This document shows positions 1 to 9,116 of a stretch of 64,000 nucleotides of DNA, piece by piece. The translations under genes and the position numbers were made by a program. This DNA comes from Pseudomonas oleovorans subsp. oleovorans (lineage in GTDB: Bacteria; Pseudomonadota; Gammaproteobacteria; Pseudomonadales; Pseudomonadaceae): contig NZ_NIUB01000011.1 in the NCBI RefSeq assembly GCF_002197815.1, positions 62,001 through 126,000 on the forward strand, in the 5' to 3' direction. A model generated the notes under the pieces. It was not told the origin of the DNA and searched no databases. It saw only the letters and a list, made by a program, of their open reading frames with translations. Each line of letters starts with the position of its first letter. The first letter of the stretch is position 1.

Positions 1-436
1 CCTGGGCCTTCTGCGCGGCGCTTACGCGGGCATTGGCGAACAGCCCGGACACGCCCTGACGCAGCAGCGCCGGTGTGTTGGGCATGCAGCGCACCACTGC
101 ACGCTCGCCCAGCCAGTTTTCCAGGCTGGCGCAGCTGATGCCGGCGGCGATGGAGATGATCACCTGATTGGGAGCCAGGTGCGGTGCCAGATCCAGGCAT
201 ACCGCCTTCATGATCTGCGGCTTGACCGCCAACACGATCAGATCGGCGCCTTTTATGGCTTCAGCGTTGTCGGCGAAGGTGGCGATACCGTGCTCCTGCT
301 GCAGGCGTGCACGTTGTTCGTCACCAGGCTCGCTGGCACGAATGGCGCTGGCCGCCACGCCCTGGGCGCGCAGGCCGCCAATCAGGCTGGCGGCCATGTT
401 GCCGGCGCCGACGAAGGCGATGCTCGGGTTGCTCAT
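1..436 (-). CDS. proC: Pyrroline-5-carboxylate reductase, partial (C-terminus outside window)
   Basis: Catalyses the last step of proline synthesis, NAD(P)H-dependent reduction of pyrroline-5-carboxylate, in the cytoplasm. Reading leftwards from the ATG at 436, the protein opens with a Rossmann fold whose dinucleotide-binding stretch reads AFVGAGNMA at residues 7-15. The later motif VLAVKPQ and the stretch MPNTPALLRQG near the window edge are typical of ProC. About 145 residues are visible; the catalytic C-terminal dimer domain lies outside the window. It sits 17 bases downstream of the yggS-like gene on the same strand, and the order pilT / yggS / proC is standard in Pseudomonas, so co-transcription with yggS is likely. 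Confidence 0.93.
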   Translation of the reverse strand, partial: MSNPSIAFVGAGNMAASLIGGLRAQGVAASAIRASEPGDEQRARLQQEHGIATFADNAEAIKGADLIVLAVKPQIMKAVCLDLAPHLAPNQVIISIAAGISCASLENWLGERAVVRCMPNTPALLRQGVSGLFANARVSAAQKAQ

Positions 437-453
437 TGCAGAAATTCCTTCAT

Positions 454-1146
454 TCAGTGAGTGGGCTGGCCGTAATCGCGGGCGCCGAACAGGGCCGTGC
501 CGATGCGCACCCAGGTGGCGCCTTCGGCGATTGCGGCCTCCAGGTCATGGCTCATGCCCATGGACAGGGTATCGAGGTTCAGCGCCAGCTCATCACGCAA
601 TTGGCGCAAGTGGGCGAAGGCGGCATGTTGCGCCGCGATATCGTCGGTAGGTTCGGGAATCGCCATCAGCCCACGCAGGCGCAGGTTGGGCAGGGCGGTT
701 ACAGCCTTGGCCAGCTCTGGCAGCGCTTCCGGGCTGCAGCCGGATTTGCTGTCCTCACCGCTGACGTTGACCTGCAGGCAGATATTCAGCGGCGGCAGGT
801 GGGCGGGGCGCTGCTCGGAGAGGCGTTGGGCGATTTTCAGGCGATCCACCGAATGTACCCAGTCGAAATGCTCAGCGATGGGCCGGGTCTTGTTCGATTG
901 AATGGGGCCGATGAAGTGCCAGATCAAGGGCAGATCACTCAGTTCGGTCTGTTTTTCCAGCGCTTCCTGCAGGTAGTTCTCGCCAAAATCGCGCAAACCA
1001 GCCACATGAGCTTCACGAATGGCCGCTGCCGGTTTGGTCTTGCTCACCGCGAGCAGGCCGATATCCGTCAAATTACGCTGCGAGGCTTGCGCCGCCTCAC
1101 GGATGCGCGCTCCGACCTTTGCAATATTCTCTGCTATCGTGGACAT
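454..1146 (-). CDS. yggS: YggS/PROSC family pyridoxal phosphate homeostasis protein
   Basis: A 230-residue single-domain protein with the alanine-racemase-type TIM-barrel fold. It binds PLP and buffers the cofactor pool without a known enzymatic reaction. The PLP lysine is expected in LLAVSKTKP (Lys36), followed by the family signature GLRDFGENYLQE, and the phosphate-binding region near the C-terminus reads LSMGMSHDLEAAI. Length matches the family (about 225-235). It is divergent from pilT (71 bases between starts) and upstream of proC, the usual Pseudomonas arrangement. Confidence 0.93.
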   Translation of the reverse strand: MSTIAENIAKVGARIREAAQASQRNLTDIGLLAVSKTKPAAAIREAHVAGLRDFGENYLQEALEKQTELSDLPLIWHFIGPIQSNKTRPIAEHFDWVHSVDRLKIAQRLSEQRPAHLPPLNICLQVNVSGEDSKSGCSPEALPELAKAVTALPNLRLRGLMAIPEPTDDIAAQHAAFAHLRQLRDELALNLDTLSMGMSHDLEAAIAEGATWVRIGTALFGARDYGQPTH

Positions 1147-1217
1147 TACCTGCGCTCTATAAGCCTGGCCGTTGCGTTCGCGGCATTCTACCTGCTTGCT
1201 TGTAATTGGGGAGTCCC

Positions 1218-2252
1218 ATGGATATCACTGAGCTGCTCGCCTTCAGCGCCAAGCAAGGCGCGTCGGATTTGCACCTCTCGGCGGGTCTGCCGCCGATGAT
1301 CCGCGTCGACGGCGATGTACGCCGCATCAACCTGCCGCCGCTGGATCACAAGCAGGTACACGCGCTGATCTACGACATCATGAATGACAAGCAGCGCAAG
1401 GACTTCGAAGAGTTCCTCGAGACCGACTTCTCCTTCGAAGTGCCGGGTGTGGCGCGTTTCCGGGTCAACGCCTTCAACCAGAACCGTGGCGCCGGTGCGG
1501 TGTTCCGTACCATTCCGTCCAAGGTGCTGACCATGGAAGACCTGGGCATGGGCGAGGTGTTCCGCAAGATCACCGACGTGCCGCGCGGCCTGGTGCTGGT
1601 CACCGGCCCCACCGGTTCGGGCAAGTCGACCACCTTGGCGGCGATGCTCGACTACCTCAACAGCAACAAGTACCACCATATCCTCACCATCGAAGACCCA
1701 ATCGAATTCGTTCACGAGTCGAAGAAGTGCCTGGTCAACCAGCGCGAGGTGCACCGCGACACCCACGGCTTCTCCGAAGCGCTGCGTTCGGCCCTGCGTG
1801 AAGACCCGGACATCATCCTGGTGGGTGAGATGCGCGACCTGGAAACCATCCGCCTGGCGCTGACCGCCGCGGAAACCGGTCACCTGGTGTTCGGCACCCT
1901 GCACACCACCTCCGCTGCCAAGACCATCGACCGCGTGGTCGACGTGTTCCCGGCCGAAGAGAAGTCGATGGTGCGTTCGATGCTCTCCGAGTCGCTGCAG
2001 GCGGTGATCTCACAGACCCTGCTGAAGAAGATCGGTGGCGGTCGCGTGGCCGCGCACGAAATCATGATCGGTACGCCTGCCATTCGTAACCTGATCCGCG
2101 AGGACAAGGTCGCGCAGATGTATTCGGCGATCCAGACCGGCGGTGCGCTGGGCATGCAGACCCTCGATGCCTGCCTCAAGACCCTGGTATCCAAGGGCCT
2201 GGTCAGCCGCGACAGTGCGCGCGAGAAGGCCAAGAGCCCGGAAAACTTCTAG
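1218..2252 (+). CDS. pilT: Type IV pilus retraction ATPase PilT
   Basis: Hexameric cytoplasmic ATPase that drives pilus retraction and twitching motility. The protein is 344 residues, the usual PilT length. An N-terminal PAS-like domain is followed by Walker A GPTGSGKST at 130-138, the Asp box LTIEDPIE near 157, Walker B IILVGEMRD near 199-207, the His box GHLVFGTLHT at 221-230, and the C-terminal AIRNLIRE motif needed for retraction. I chose the ATG at 1218, because the in-frame TTG at 1206 would add four residues not seen in PilT; GGGGAG just upstream is the ribosome binding site. pilU follows after 165 bases that hold an inverted repeat. Confidence 0.97.
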   Translation: MDITELLAFSAKQGASDLHLSAGLPPMIRVDGDVRRINLPPLDHKQVHALIYDIMNDKQRKDFEEFLETDFSFEVPGVARFRVNAFNQNRGAGAVFRTIPSKVLTMEDLGMGEVFRKITDVPRGLVLVTGPTGSGKSTTLAAMLDYLNSNKYHHILTIEDPIEFVHESKKCLVNQREVHRDTHGFSEALRSALREDPDIILVGEMRDLETIRLALTAAETGHLVFGTLHTTSAAKTIDRVVDVFPAEEKSMVRSMLSESLQAVISQTLLKKIGGGRVAAHEIMIGTPAIRNLIREDKVAQMYSAIQTGGALGMQTLDACLKTLVSKGLVSRDSAREKAKSPENF

Positions 2253-2265
2253 GAAAACCCAGTGG

Positions 2266-2325
2266 GTAGGGTGGGCTTCAGCCCACCAAGGCCGGCCACT
2301 GTTGGTGGGCTGAAGCCCACCCTAC
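2266..2325. repeat. Inverted repeat of the GTAGGGTGGGC family between pilT and pilU
   Basis: A perfect 24-base inverted repeat (2266-2289 against 2302-2325) beginning GTAGGGTGGGCTTCAGCCC, with a 12-base spacer. Each arm is itself a short palindrome. The same unit occurs at 30658-30892 after purU, so this is a dispersed REP-like family. It could fold into a strong hairpin in the pilT-pilU transcript and make expression unequal; that effect is inference. Confidence 0.85.
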
Positions 2326-2417
2326 GGACTGCTTCACGGCTGTGATGACACGCTCGCAGCCGCTGGCCCTGCGCTGCGGGGCCATGCATTCATGCGTGCG
2401 GATGAGCGAACACGACG

Positions 2418-3563
2418 ATGGAATTCGAAAAACTACTGCGTCTGATGGTCGAAAAAGGCGGCTCCGATCTGTTCATCACCGCTGGCGTGCCGCCGTCGAT
2501 GAAGGTCAATGGCAAGATCATGCCGGTGACCAAGAACGCCATGTCGCCGGAAATGACCCGCGAAACCGTGCTGGGGGTGATGAACGAGGCGCAGCGTCGC
2601 GAGTTTGCCGAAAAGCACGAATGCAACTTCGCCATCAGCGCCCGCGGCATCGGTCGCTTCCGTGTCAGCGCCTTCTACCAGCGCAACCTGGTGGGCATGG
2701 TGCTGCGCCGCATCGAGACCAATATCCCCACCATCGACGACCTCAAGCTGCCGGACATCCTCAAGAAGCTGGCGCTGACCAAGCGCGGCCTGGTGCTGTT
2801 CGTCGGGGCTACCGGTACCGGTAAGTCCACCTCGCTGGCGGCGATGATCGGCTACCGCAACAAGAACAGCAGCGGCCATATCATCTCCATCGAAGACCCG
2901 ATCGAGTACATCCACCAGCATCAGAGCTGCATCGTCACCCAGCGTGAAGTGGGCATCGACACCGAGTCCTTCGAAGTGGCGCTGAAGAACACCCTGCGTC
3001 AGGCGCCAGACGTGATCCTCATCGGTGAGGTGCGCACCCGCGAGACCATGGACCATGCCGTGGCTTTCGCCGAAACCGGTCACCTGTGTCTGGCCACCCT
3101 GCACGCCAACAACGCCAACCAGGCGCTGGACCGCATCATCAACTTCTTCCCGGCCGACCGGCAGAACCAGGTGTGGATGGACCTGTCGCTCAACCTCAAG
3201 GCCATTGTCGCTCAGCAGCTGATTCCAACCCCAGATGGTAAAGGTCGCCGCGCGGTGATCGAGGTCCTGATCAACACCCCGCTGGCCGCCGACCTGATCC
3301 GCAAGGGCGAGGTGCACGAGCTCAAGGGCCTGATGAAGCGCTCCACCGAGCAGGGCATGCAGACCTTCGACCAGGCGCTGTACAACCTCTACACCCAGGG
3401 CGAGATCACCTACGAAGATGCGTTGCTCTACGCCGACTCGGCCAACGACCTGCGCCTGATGATCAAGCTCGGTTCGGAAACCGATGGCGATCACCTGACC
3501 AGCATGGCTCAGGGGTTGGCGCTGGAGGTCAGCGAGGAAGATCCGGGGCGTCGCTTCCGCTGA
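2418..3563 (+). CDS. pilU: PilT/PilU family type IV pilus ATPase PilU
   Basis: The second retraction ATPase, which assists PilT. It has 381 residues with Walker A GATGTGKST at 130-138, Asp box ISIEDPIEY, Walker B VILIGEVRT and His box GHLCLATLHA. The C-terminus is extended relative to PilT (ends around LALEVSEEDPGRRFR), as is usual for PilU. The AIRNLI motif of PilT is replaced by a divergent sequence (LINTPLAADLIRKG). Its last 35 bases overlap the end of the convergent DUF4130 gene on the other strand. Confidence 0.96.
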   Translation: MEFEKLLRLMVEKGGSDLFITAGVPPSMKVNGKIMPVTKNAMSPEMTRETVLGVMNEAQRREFAEKHECNFAISARGIGRFRVSAFYQRNLVGMVLRRIETNIPTIDDLKLPDILKKLALTKRGLVLFVGATGTGKSTSLAAMIGYRNKNSSGHIISIEDPIEYIHQHQSCIVTQREVGIDTESFEVALKNTLRQAPDVILIGEVRTRETMDHAVAFAETGHLCLATLHANNANQALDRIINFFPADRQNQVWMDLSLNLKAIVAQQLIPTPDGKGRRAVIEVLINTPLAADLIRKGEVHELKGLMKRSTEQGMQTFDQALYNLYTQGEITYEDALLYADSANDLRLMIKLGSETDGDHLTSMAQGLALEVSEEDPGRRFR

Positions 3564-4416
3564 CGCTGGCTGACGGGGGACGCGATGCGTCCCCTTCGTT
3601 TATCTGGACGATGCGTTTGCCCTTTCTGCCGGCCAGCACCAATGCCTGGCCATCGCGCTGCGCGCCGGCGCGTGCTTCGCTCATCAGTTGCGGAATCAGT
3701 GGGCCTTCCGGCAAGTGCTTCCAGAACCTCAGTGGCAGATGCTGCTGCATCACCGTGCGGTTTAGGCGTGCCGGGTTGAAGGTGCTGCCGTAATAGGCGC
3801 GCCACAGGGCCTGGCCGTCATCCTCGGGCTGCTGTGCCCAAGCCTGCCATTGTACCGGGCAGCGGCGTTCGTGCTGCAGGCGCTGGCCATCCCAGTACAC
3901 GCCGTCACGCGGCGTGGCGATCAGCCAGCTGTGTTTGCCCAGGCGTTCGGCGAAGTGCCCGCTGGCCGAGGCGAGAATGTCATGCGCGGGTTCGAACCAG
4001 GCGACGAAGTCCGGCGCGTCAGGGGTTTTGCATGGCTGGAAACGCACGAAGGCATGCAGGTGATGCGCCTCGCGGCGCACCGCCTTGAGCCGGCGATGCA
4101 GCTCGCTGCCGTCCGGATCGCCGGCCAGCACAGCGCTGCGTTCACCCTGCACGAAGCGCCAGAGCACGCGGTAGAGCAGGCTCCAGCGTTCATCGCCGCG
4201 GTACTGGGAGGCACTTCCCAGCAAGTCCAGCAGTTCGGGGGACACGCGCAAGCGACCATTGGGCTCCGGCGCGCGTTCGGCGGGTTGGTCGAACAGGCTG
4301 GGTGGGGCCTCCTCGTCCAGCCATTGCAACTGATCGGGAGCCAGACCCTGCAGCAGAGCACGGCGCGCGGCCTGGCGCCAGGTGGCGAAGCTGCCGTCGA
4401 AGCGCAGGCTGTGCAT
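3529..4416 (-). CDS. DUF4130 / TIGR03915-type predicted DNA metabolism protein
   Basis: A 295-residue cytoplasmic protein of the family that almost always accompanies a radical SAM protein with a DNA-binding tail. Its reaction is unknown. Recognisable stretches are LYRVLWRFVQGERS, HHLHAFVRFQPC, ARLNRTVMQQHLPLRFWKHLPEG and a C-terminal basic segment LVLAGRKGKRIVQIN. I start it at the ATG at 4416, which overlaps the upstream TGA by one base (TGATG), a classic translational-coupling arrangement; two GTG codons just upstream are alternatives. The operon is preceded by a LexA-type box at 5645. The 3' end overlaps pilU by 35 bases. Confidence 0.85.
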   Translation of the reverse strand: MHSLRFDGSFATWRQAARRALLQGLAPDQLQWLDEEAPPSLFDQPAERAPEPNGRLRVSPELLDLLGSASQYRGDERWSLLYRVLWRFVQGERSAVLAGDPDGSELHRRLKAVRREAHHLHAFVRFQPCKTPDAPDFVAWFEPAHDILASASGHFAERLGKHSWLIATPRDGVYWDGQRLQHERRCPVQWQAWAQQPEDDGQALWRAYYGSTFNPARLNRTVMQQHLPLRFWKHLPEGPLIPQLMSEARAGAQRDGQALVLAGRKGKRIVQINEGDASRPPSASVSGSDAPDLPR

Positions 4417-5627
4417 CACCACAACGCCATTTGTGCCGGGGTGTCGCGCAGTTGCTGACGCAGCACCACGGATTCGTGTTCGGCGCGCGGTGGCCGGTAG
4501 TCCTGAGTGACGATAAACGGCTTGGCCTTTTCCAGTACGCAGCGCAGGCGGGTCAGATCCTCGTAGCGGATGCGCCGTTCACGCCGCAGCGCGCCCAGGC
4601 GTCGTGCGCTGAGTACGCCGATGCCGGGTACACGGGCAATCAGTGATTCGTCTGCGCGGTTGAGATCGACGGGAAACTGCTCGCGGTTGGCCAGGGCCCA
4701 GGCCAGCTTGGGGTCGATATCCAGATCCAGGTTGCCGGGGCCGGCGAGCAGCTCCGTGGCGCTGAAACCGTAGCCGCGCATGAGGAAGTCGGCCTGGTAC
4801 AGGCGATGCTCGCGCAGCAGTGGCGGCGCCTCGAAGGGCACGGTCTTGGGGCTCTGCGGAATCGGACTGAAGGCCGAGTAGTAGACGCGGCGCAGGCGGT
4901 AGTCGTGGTACAGGCTCTGGGCGTTGTGCAGGATGGTGCTGTCATCGGTGGCGTCGGCGCCGACGATCATCTGCGTGCTTTGTCCGGCTGGGGCGAAACG
5001 TGGCGCGCGACGTTCTTCCTGGGCCTCGCGCTCGCCGAGATGAATGTTGTGCATGGCCTGGTGGATGCTGCCGACGTTCTTTTCCGGTGCCAGGCGCACC
5101 AGGCTGGTTTCGGTGGGCAGCTCGATGTTGACGCTGAGGCGGTCCGCGTACAGGCCGGCTTCGGCGATCAACTCCGGTGCGGCATCGGGAATGGTCTTGA
5201 GGTGAATGTAGCCGCGGAACTGGTGCTCCTGACGCAGCAGCTTGGCGACGCGAATCAGCTGCTCCATGGTGTAGTCGGCCGAGCGGATGATGCCGGAGCT
5301 GAGGAACAGGCCGCTGATGCAGTTGCGCTTGTAGAAGTCCAGTGTCAGCGTCACTACTTCCTCGGGGGTAAAGCGCGCGCGAGGTACGTCACTGGAACGA
5401 CGGTTGATGCAGTATTGGCAGTCGTACAGGCAGAAGTTGGTCAGCAGTACTTTGAGCAGCGCCACGCAGCGACCGTCTGGCGTATAGCTGTGGCAGATGC
5501 CCATGCTGTTGGTCGAACCGATGCCGTCCTTGCCCTTGGAGCTGCGTTTTGGTGCGCCGCTGCTGGCGCAGGAGGCGTCATACTTGGCGGCGTCGGCGAG
5601 GATGGTGAGCTTTTCGATCAGTTGCAT
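4416..5627 (-). CDS. Putative DNA modification/repair radical SAM protein (TIGR03916-type)
   Basis: Predicted radical S-adenosylmethionine enzyme acting on DNA; substrate unknown. With the start at the ATG at 5627 it has 403 residues. The [4Fe-4S] cysteines are Cys66, Cys70 and Cys73 in CLYDCQYC (CX3CX2C). The C-terminal third carries helix-hairpin-helix DNA-binding sequence (VDLNRADESLIARVPGIG, then SARRLGALRRERR), which fits a nucleic-acid substrate. The downstream partner starts at its stop codon. A box CTGT-N8-ACAG lies 17 bases upstream of this start, so induction by DNA damage through LexA is likely. An in-frame codon at 5636 would add three residues but is less well placed. Confidence 0.87.
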   Translation of the reverse strand: MQLIEKLTILADAAKYDASCASSGAPKRSSKGKDGIGSTNSMGICHSYTPDGRCVALLKVLLTNFCLYDCQYCINRRSSDVPRARFTPEEVVTLTLDFYKRNCISGLFLSSGIIRSADYTMEQLIRVAKLLRQEHQFRGYIHLKTIPDAAPELIAEAGLYADRLSVNIELPTETSLVRLAPEKNVGSIHQAMHNIHLGEREAQEERRAPRFAPAGQSTQMIVGADATDDSTILHNAQSLYHDYRLRRVYYSAFSPIPQSPKTVPFEAPPLLREHRLYQADFLMRGYGFSATELLAGPGNLDLDIDPKLAWALANREQFPVDLNRADESLIARVPGIGVLSARRLGALRRERRIRYEDLTRLRCVLEKAKPFIVTQDYRPPRAEHESVVLRQQLRDTPAQMALW

Positions 5628-5644
5628 GGCGGGCAATATCTATA

Positions 5645-5660
5645 CTGTTTTTTTATACAG
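5645..5660 (-). promoter_or_regulatory. LexA-type SOS box upstream of the radical SAM/DUF4130 operon
   Basis: On the minus strand the site reads CTGTATAAAAAAACAG, a perfect CTGT-N8-ACAG LexA operator for gammaproteobacteria. The dyad extends to TACTGT/ACAGTA. It lies directly upstream of the radical SAM start. Known: LexA binds this consensus in Pseudomonas. Inferred: this operon belongs to the SOS response. A nearly identical site stands at 43300-43315. Confidence 0.8.
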
Positions 5661-5774
5661 TATATGGGCGTCGTACAGCTATCAAGCCATTCGTTGTGTT
5701 GCGCTGCCTCATTGCAAATGAAACCTTCACTCGGCGCGCAGCGTCATAGCTGTATCTCGCACAAGGAGTTCGCC

Positions 5775-6173
5775 ATGCAACGACAGGATACGCACAGCAA
5801 GCTGATTGGCTACCTGCTGTGGATTTTCGGCTTTCTCGGTTCGCACCGTTTCTACTACGGCAAACCGGTCACCGGCACCATTTGGTTCTTCACCCTGGGA
5901 TTGTTCTTCATCGGTTGGATCATTGACCTGTTCCTGATTCCCTCGATGGATCGCGAGGCCGACCTGCGTTTTACCGCAGGTGATACTGACTACAACGTGG
6001 CGTGGATCCTGCTGACCTTCCTTGGCATTTTCGGCGTACACCGCATGTATCAGGGCAAGTGGATCACCGGGATCATCTACCTGTTCACTGGCGGCCTGTT
6101 CCTGATCGGCGTGCTCTACGACTTCTGGACGCTCAATACGCAGATCTCGATCAAGAACGCGCAGCGTGGTTGA
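5775..6173 (+). CDS. TM2 domain-containing membrane protein
   Basis: A 132-residue inner-membrane protein made of two tandem TM2 units, each with a pair of hydrophobic helices around a DRF-like loop. The first runs about 7-60 (GYLLWIFGFLGSHRFYYGK), the second about 73-125 (WILLTFLGIFGVHRMYQGK). The repeated (S/V)HR-YxGK turn is the TM2 hallmark. Start ATG at 5775 with AAGGAG ten bases before it. Role unknown. It is divergent from the radical SAM operon. Confidence 0.88.
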   Translation: MQRQDTHSKLIGYLLWIFGFLGSHRFYYGKPVTGTIWFFTLGLFFIGWIIDLFLIPSMDREADLRFTAGDTDYNVAWILLTFLGIFGVHRMYQGKWITGIIYLFTGGLFLIGVLYDFWTLNTQISIKNAQRG

Positions 6174-6201
6174 GTCAGAGGCAAGTGATTTGCACGATCT
6201 G

Positions 6202-6325
6202 CCTCCTCTCCCATTTATTGGGGCACGCCTAGTGGAGAGAGCTGGGGAGAGGGTGGTTCAGGCGGTTCGGTGTCGCCGGATAGACCCTCTCCCCCGGCCC
6301 CTCTCCCGCAAGCGGGAGAGGGGAG
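6202..6325. repeat. CCCTCTCCC-type intergenic palindrome, copy 1
   Basis: Two hairpin arms built from CCTCTCCC/GGGAGAGG. The right arm reads CCCCTCTCCCGC then GCGGGAGAGGGG with a 2-base loop. The same architecture recurs at 25377-25487 and 29656-29755, so this is a dispersed non-coding family. No coding potential is apparent. Confidence 0.75.
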
Positions 6326-6362
6326 TCAAGCGCCGTTGCCCGGATGCACTCCGGGGAAAATG

Positions 6363-6392
6363 AAAAAGGGCATCCCACGGAATGCCCTTTTT
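6363..6392 (-). terminator. Rho-independent terminator of ntrBC (possibly bidirectional)
   Basis: A perfect 11-base stem AAAAAGGGCAT / ATGCCCTTTTT with an 8-base loop, just after the ntrC stop at 6409 on the minus strand. The A/T tails on both sides let it work in either direction. Confidence 0.85.
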
Positions 6393-6408
6393 CGTAGCGT
6401 TGGCGGAA

Positions 6409-7842
6409 TCAGTCGTCGCTGTCGTCGTCGTCCCCGCCGTCGACCTTCATGCCCAGCTCCTTGATCTTGCGCGTCAGGGTGTTGCGACCCCAACCCAGCA
6501 GCAGGGCGGCGTCGCGGCGGCGACCGGCGGTGTGCTTGAGCGCGGTCTCTATCATGATGCGCTCGAACGCCGGCACGGCGCTGTCGAGCAGATTGGACTG
6601 GCCGCGTGCCAGGGCCTGGTCGGCCCACAGGCGCAGCGCCTGCTCCCAGTTGGTCACCGGTGCGGCGTCTTGCGGCTGGGTCAGCAGCTCCGGTGGCAGG
6701 TCGTCGACATGCACCTCACGGCCCGAGGCCATGACGGTGATCCAGCGGCAGGTGTTCTCCAGCTGGCGCACGTTGCCCGGCCAGGGCAGGTGCTTGAGGT
6801 AATCCTCGGTTTCGCTCTTGAGCAGCTTGGGCTCTACCGCCAGCTCCTGCGCAGCGCGGGCGAGGAAGTGATGAGCCAGGGTCGGAATGTCCTCGCGGCG
6901 GTCGGCCAGACGCGGGATATGGATGCGGATGACGTTGAGGCGGTGGAACAGGTCTTCACGGAACTTGCCGGCCTGTACCAGGGTTTCCAGGTTCTGGTGG
7001 GTGGCGGCGATGATGCGCACGTCAACCTTCACCGGGGTGTGACCACCGACGCGGTAAAACTCGCCATCGGCCAGCACGCGCAGCAGGCGGGTCTGGGTGT
7101 CGGCCGGCATGTCGCCGATTTCGTCGAGGAACAGCGTGCCGCCGTCGGCCTGCTCGAAGCGACCACGGCGCTGGTTGGCCGCGCCGGTGAAGGCGCCTTT
7201 CTCGTGGCCGAACAGCTCGGACTCCATCAGGTCCTTGGGAATTGCCGCCATGTTCAGGGCAATGAACGGCGCTGCTGCGCGTGGGCTATGGCGGTGCAGG
7301 GCGTGCGCCACCAGCTCTTTACCCGTACCGGATTCGCCGTTGATCAGCACGGTGATATTGGAGTGGCTCAAGCGGCCGATAGCGCGGAACACCTCCTGCA
7401 TCGCCGGTGCTTCACCGATGATTTCCGGGGTACGCGCCTGTGCGGCGGGAGCGGCCAGGCTCTGCTGTTCCTGGGCGTGCTGGAAGGCGCGCTTGACCAG
7501 CGACACCGCTTCATCGACGTCGAACGGCTTGGGCAGGTATTCGAAGGCGCCACCCTGGTAGCTGGCCACCGCGCTGTCCAGGTCGGAATGCGCGGTCATG
7601 ATGATCACCGGCAAGCGCGGATACAGCTCGCGGATGCGGGCCAGCAGGTCGAGGCCGCTGGCGCCGGGCATGCGGATGTCGGAGATGATCACGTCCGGCT
7701 GTTGGCGGGTCAGGCGGGCGAGTACACCGTCGGCACTGTCGAAACTCTGGGTGGTCATGCCTTCCTGTTGCAGGGCCTTTTCCAGTACCCAGCGGATGGA
7801 ACGATCGTCGTCGACAATCCAGACGGTTTCACTGCGGCTCAT
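6409..7842 (-). CDS. ntrC: Nitrogen regulation response regulator NtrC
   Basis: Sigma-54 activator of nitrogen-limitation genes, phosphorylated by NtrB. It has 477 residues: receiver domain 1-120 with phospho-acceptor Asp55 in [11 protein letters not shown]+ domain with Walker A GESGTGKE at 169-176, the sigma-54 contact loop GAFTGA at 216-221 and Walker B LFLDEIGD near 237-244, and a Fis-type helix-turn-helix at the C-terminus ([19 protein letters not shown]). The start overlaps the ntrB stop by four bases (ATGA), so the two are translationally coupled. Terminator at 6363-6392. Confidence 0.97.
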   Translation of the reverse strand: MSRSETVWIVDDDRSIRWVLEKALQQEGMTTQSFDSADGVLARLTRQQPDVIISDIRMPGASGLDLLARIRELYPRLPVIIMTAHSDLDSAVASYQGGAFEYLPKPFDVDEAVSLVKRAFQHAQEQQSLAAPAAQARTPEIIGEAPAMQEVFRAIGRLSHSNITVLINGESGTGKELVAHALHRHSPRAAAPFIALNMAAIPKDLMESELFGHEKGAFTGAANQRRGRFEQADGGTLFLDEIGDMPADTQTRLLRVLADGEFYRVGGHTPVKVDVRIIAATHQNLETLVQAGKFREDLFHRLNVIRIHIPRLADRREDIPTLAHHFLARAAQELAVEPKLLKSETEDYLKHLPWPGNVRQLENTCRWITVMASGREVHVDDLPPELLTQPQDAAPVTNWEQALRLWADQALARGQSNLLDSAVPAFERIMIETALKHTAGRRRDAALLLGWGRNTLTRKIKELGMKVDGGDDDDSDD

Positions 7843-8927
7843 GGCGTGGGCGCTCCTTGTTCCAGCGGTAGGAAGATCGAGAATACGGTGTGGCCGGGAT
7901 AGCTCTCGCACTCGATCAGCCCCTGGTGCTGGCTGATGATGTTCTGGGTGATGGCCAGGCCCAGACCGGTGCCGTCGGCACGACCGCTGACCATGGGGTA
8001 GAAGATGGTTTCCTGCAGTTCCGGCGGAATGCCGGGACCGTTGTCGATGATCTCGACCTTGACCACCAGGCGGTGGCGCGTGTGGCCGATGGTGAACTGG
8101 CGCAGGGTACGGGTACGCAGGCTAATGCGCCCGAGGCCCATGTCGTGCTTCTGCCCGGCGATGGCCTGCATGGCGTTGCGCACGATATTGAGCACGGCCT
8201 GGATCATCTGCTCACGGTCGATCAGCAGATCCGGGATGCTCGGGTCGTAGTCGCGCACCAGAGTGATGCCGCCCTGGCATTCCGCTTCGATCAGATTGGC
8301 GACGCGCTCGAGCACTTCATGCACGTTGGTCATGGCCAGCGACGGCAGCTTGTTCGAGCCGAGCATGCGGTCGACCAGATTTCGCAGGCGGTCGGCCTCT
8401 TCGATGATGACGTTGGTGTAGTCCTTGAGGTCTTCGTGGGGCAGTTCGCGGGCCAGTAGCTGCGCTGCGCCACGAATGCCGCCGAGCGGGTTCTTGATCT
8501 CGTGAGCCAGGCCGCGCACCAGCAGTTTGGTGGTCTCCTGCTTGGACAGCTGCGCCTCTTCCTTGGTGATGCGCAGCAGGCGGTCGCGCGGGTGCACCTC
8601 CAGCAGCAGCAGGGTTTCGCCCATGCTGAACAGCGGCGTTACCGCGTAGTCCACGGTCAGCGTCTGGCCGGTGACCGAGGTCAATACGGCTTCGCGCTTG
8701 TTGAATGGATGCGCCTGTTCCACCGCCTGGCGCAAGGATGACAGCGCCTCGGGCGATTCGGTGAACAGGTCGCTGATGAACTGACCGTGGCTGCGTTGGC
8801 CGCTGACGGCCAGGAGCATTTCCGCCGCCGGGTTCATGTATTCAAGGCACAGCTGGCTGTTGAGCAGCAGGGTGGCGGTGGTCAGGTTGTCGAGTAGCAG
8901 GCGGTGCAGCGCGTCGTTGATGGTCAT
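7839..8927 (-). CDS. ntrB: Nitrogen regulation sensor histidine kinase NtrB
   Basis: Soluble two-component kinase that, under PII control, phosphorylates NtrC when nitrogen is limiting. It has 362 residues: N-terminal PAS domain about 8-110, H-box with phosphorylated His142 in GLAHEIKNPLGG, then the HATPase domain with VLNIVRNAMQA (N box), DNGPGIPPE and GTGLGLAIT. I start at the ATG at 8927 (MTINDALHRL), which matches the family; the open frame upstream to 9059 is not conserved. It lies in the usual order glnA / DUF4124 genes / ntrB / ntrC. Confidence 0.96.
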   Translation of the reverse strand: MTINDALHRLLLDNLTTATLLLNSQLCLEYMNPAAEMLLAVSGQRSHGQFISDLFTESPEALSSLRQAVEQAHPFNKREAVLTSVTGQTLTVDYAVTPLFSMGETLLLLEVHPRDRLLRITKEEAQLSKQETTKLLVRGLAHEIKNPLGGIRGAAQLLARELPHEDLKDYTNVIIEEADRLRNLVDRMLGSNKLPSLAMTNVHEVLERVANLIEAECQGGITLVRDYDPSIPDLLIDREQMIQAVLNIVRNAMQAIAGQKHDMGLGRISLRTRTLRQFTIGHTRHRLVVKVEIIDNGPGIPPELQETIFYPMVSGRADGTGLGLAITQNIISQHQGLIECESYPGHTVFSIFLPLEQGAPTP

Positions 8928-9116
8928 AGGCAGTGCGTTCCGGCGATGGGCAGGAAAATGCAAGAAGCAAACCAAAGCCCCGAAAAGACGCATTTTTTGT
9001 GCAGCCTGCCAGGTTTTAGTGGGGTTGCTGCGGGGGGCGGGCTGATCGAGGTGACCCAAAACAGGGAGAGCTTAGGGGATGGTGCGCCATATTGCACTGT
9101 TATGGTGCGATTGCGC

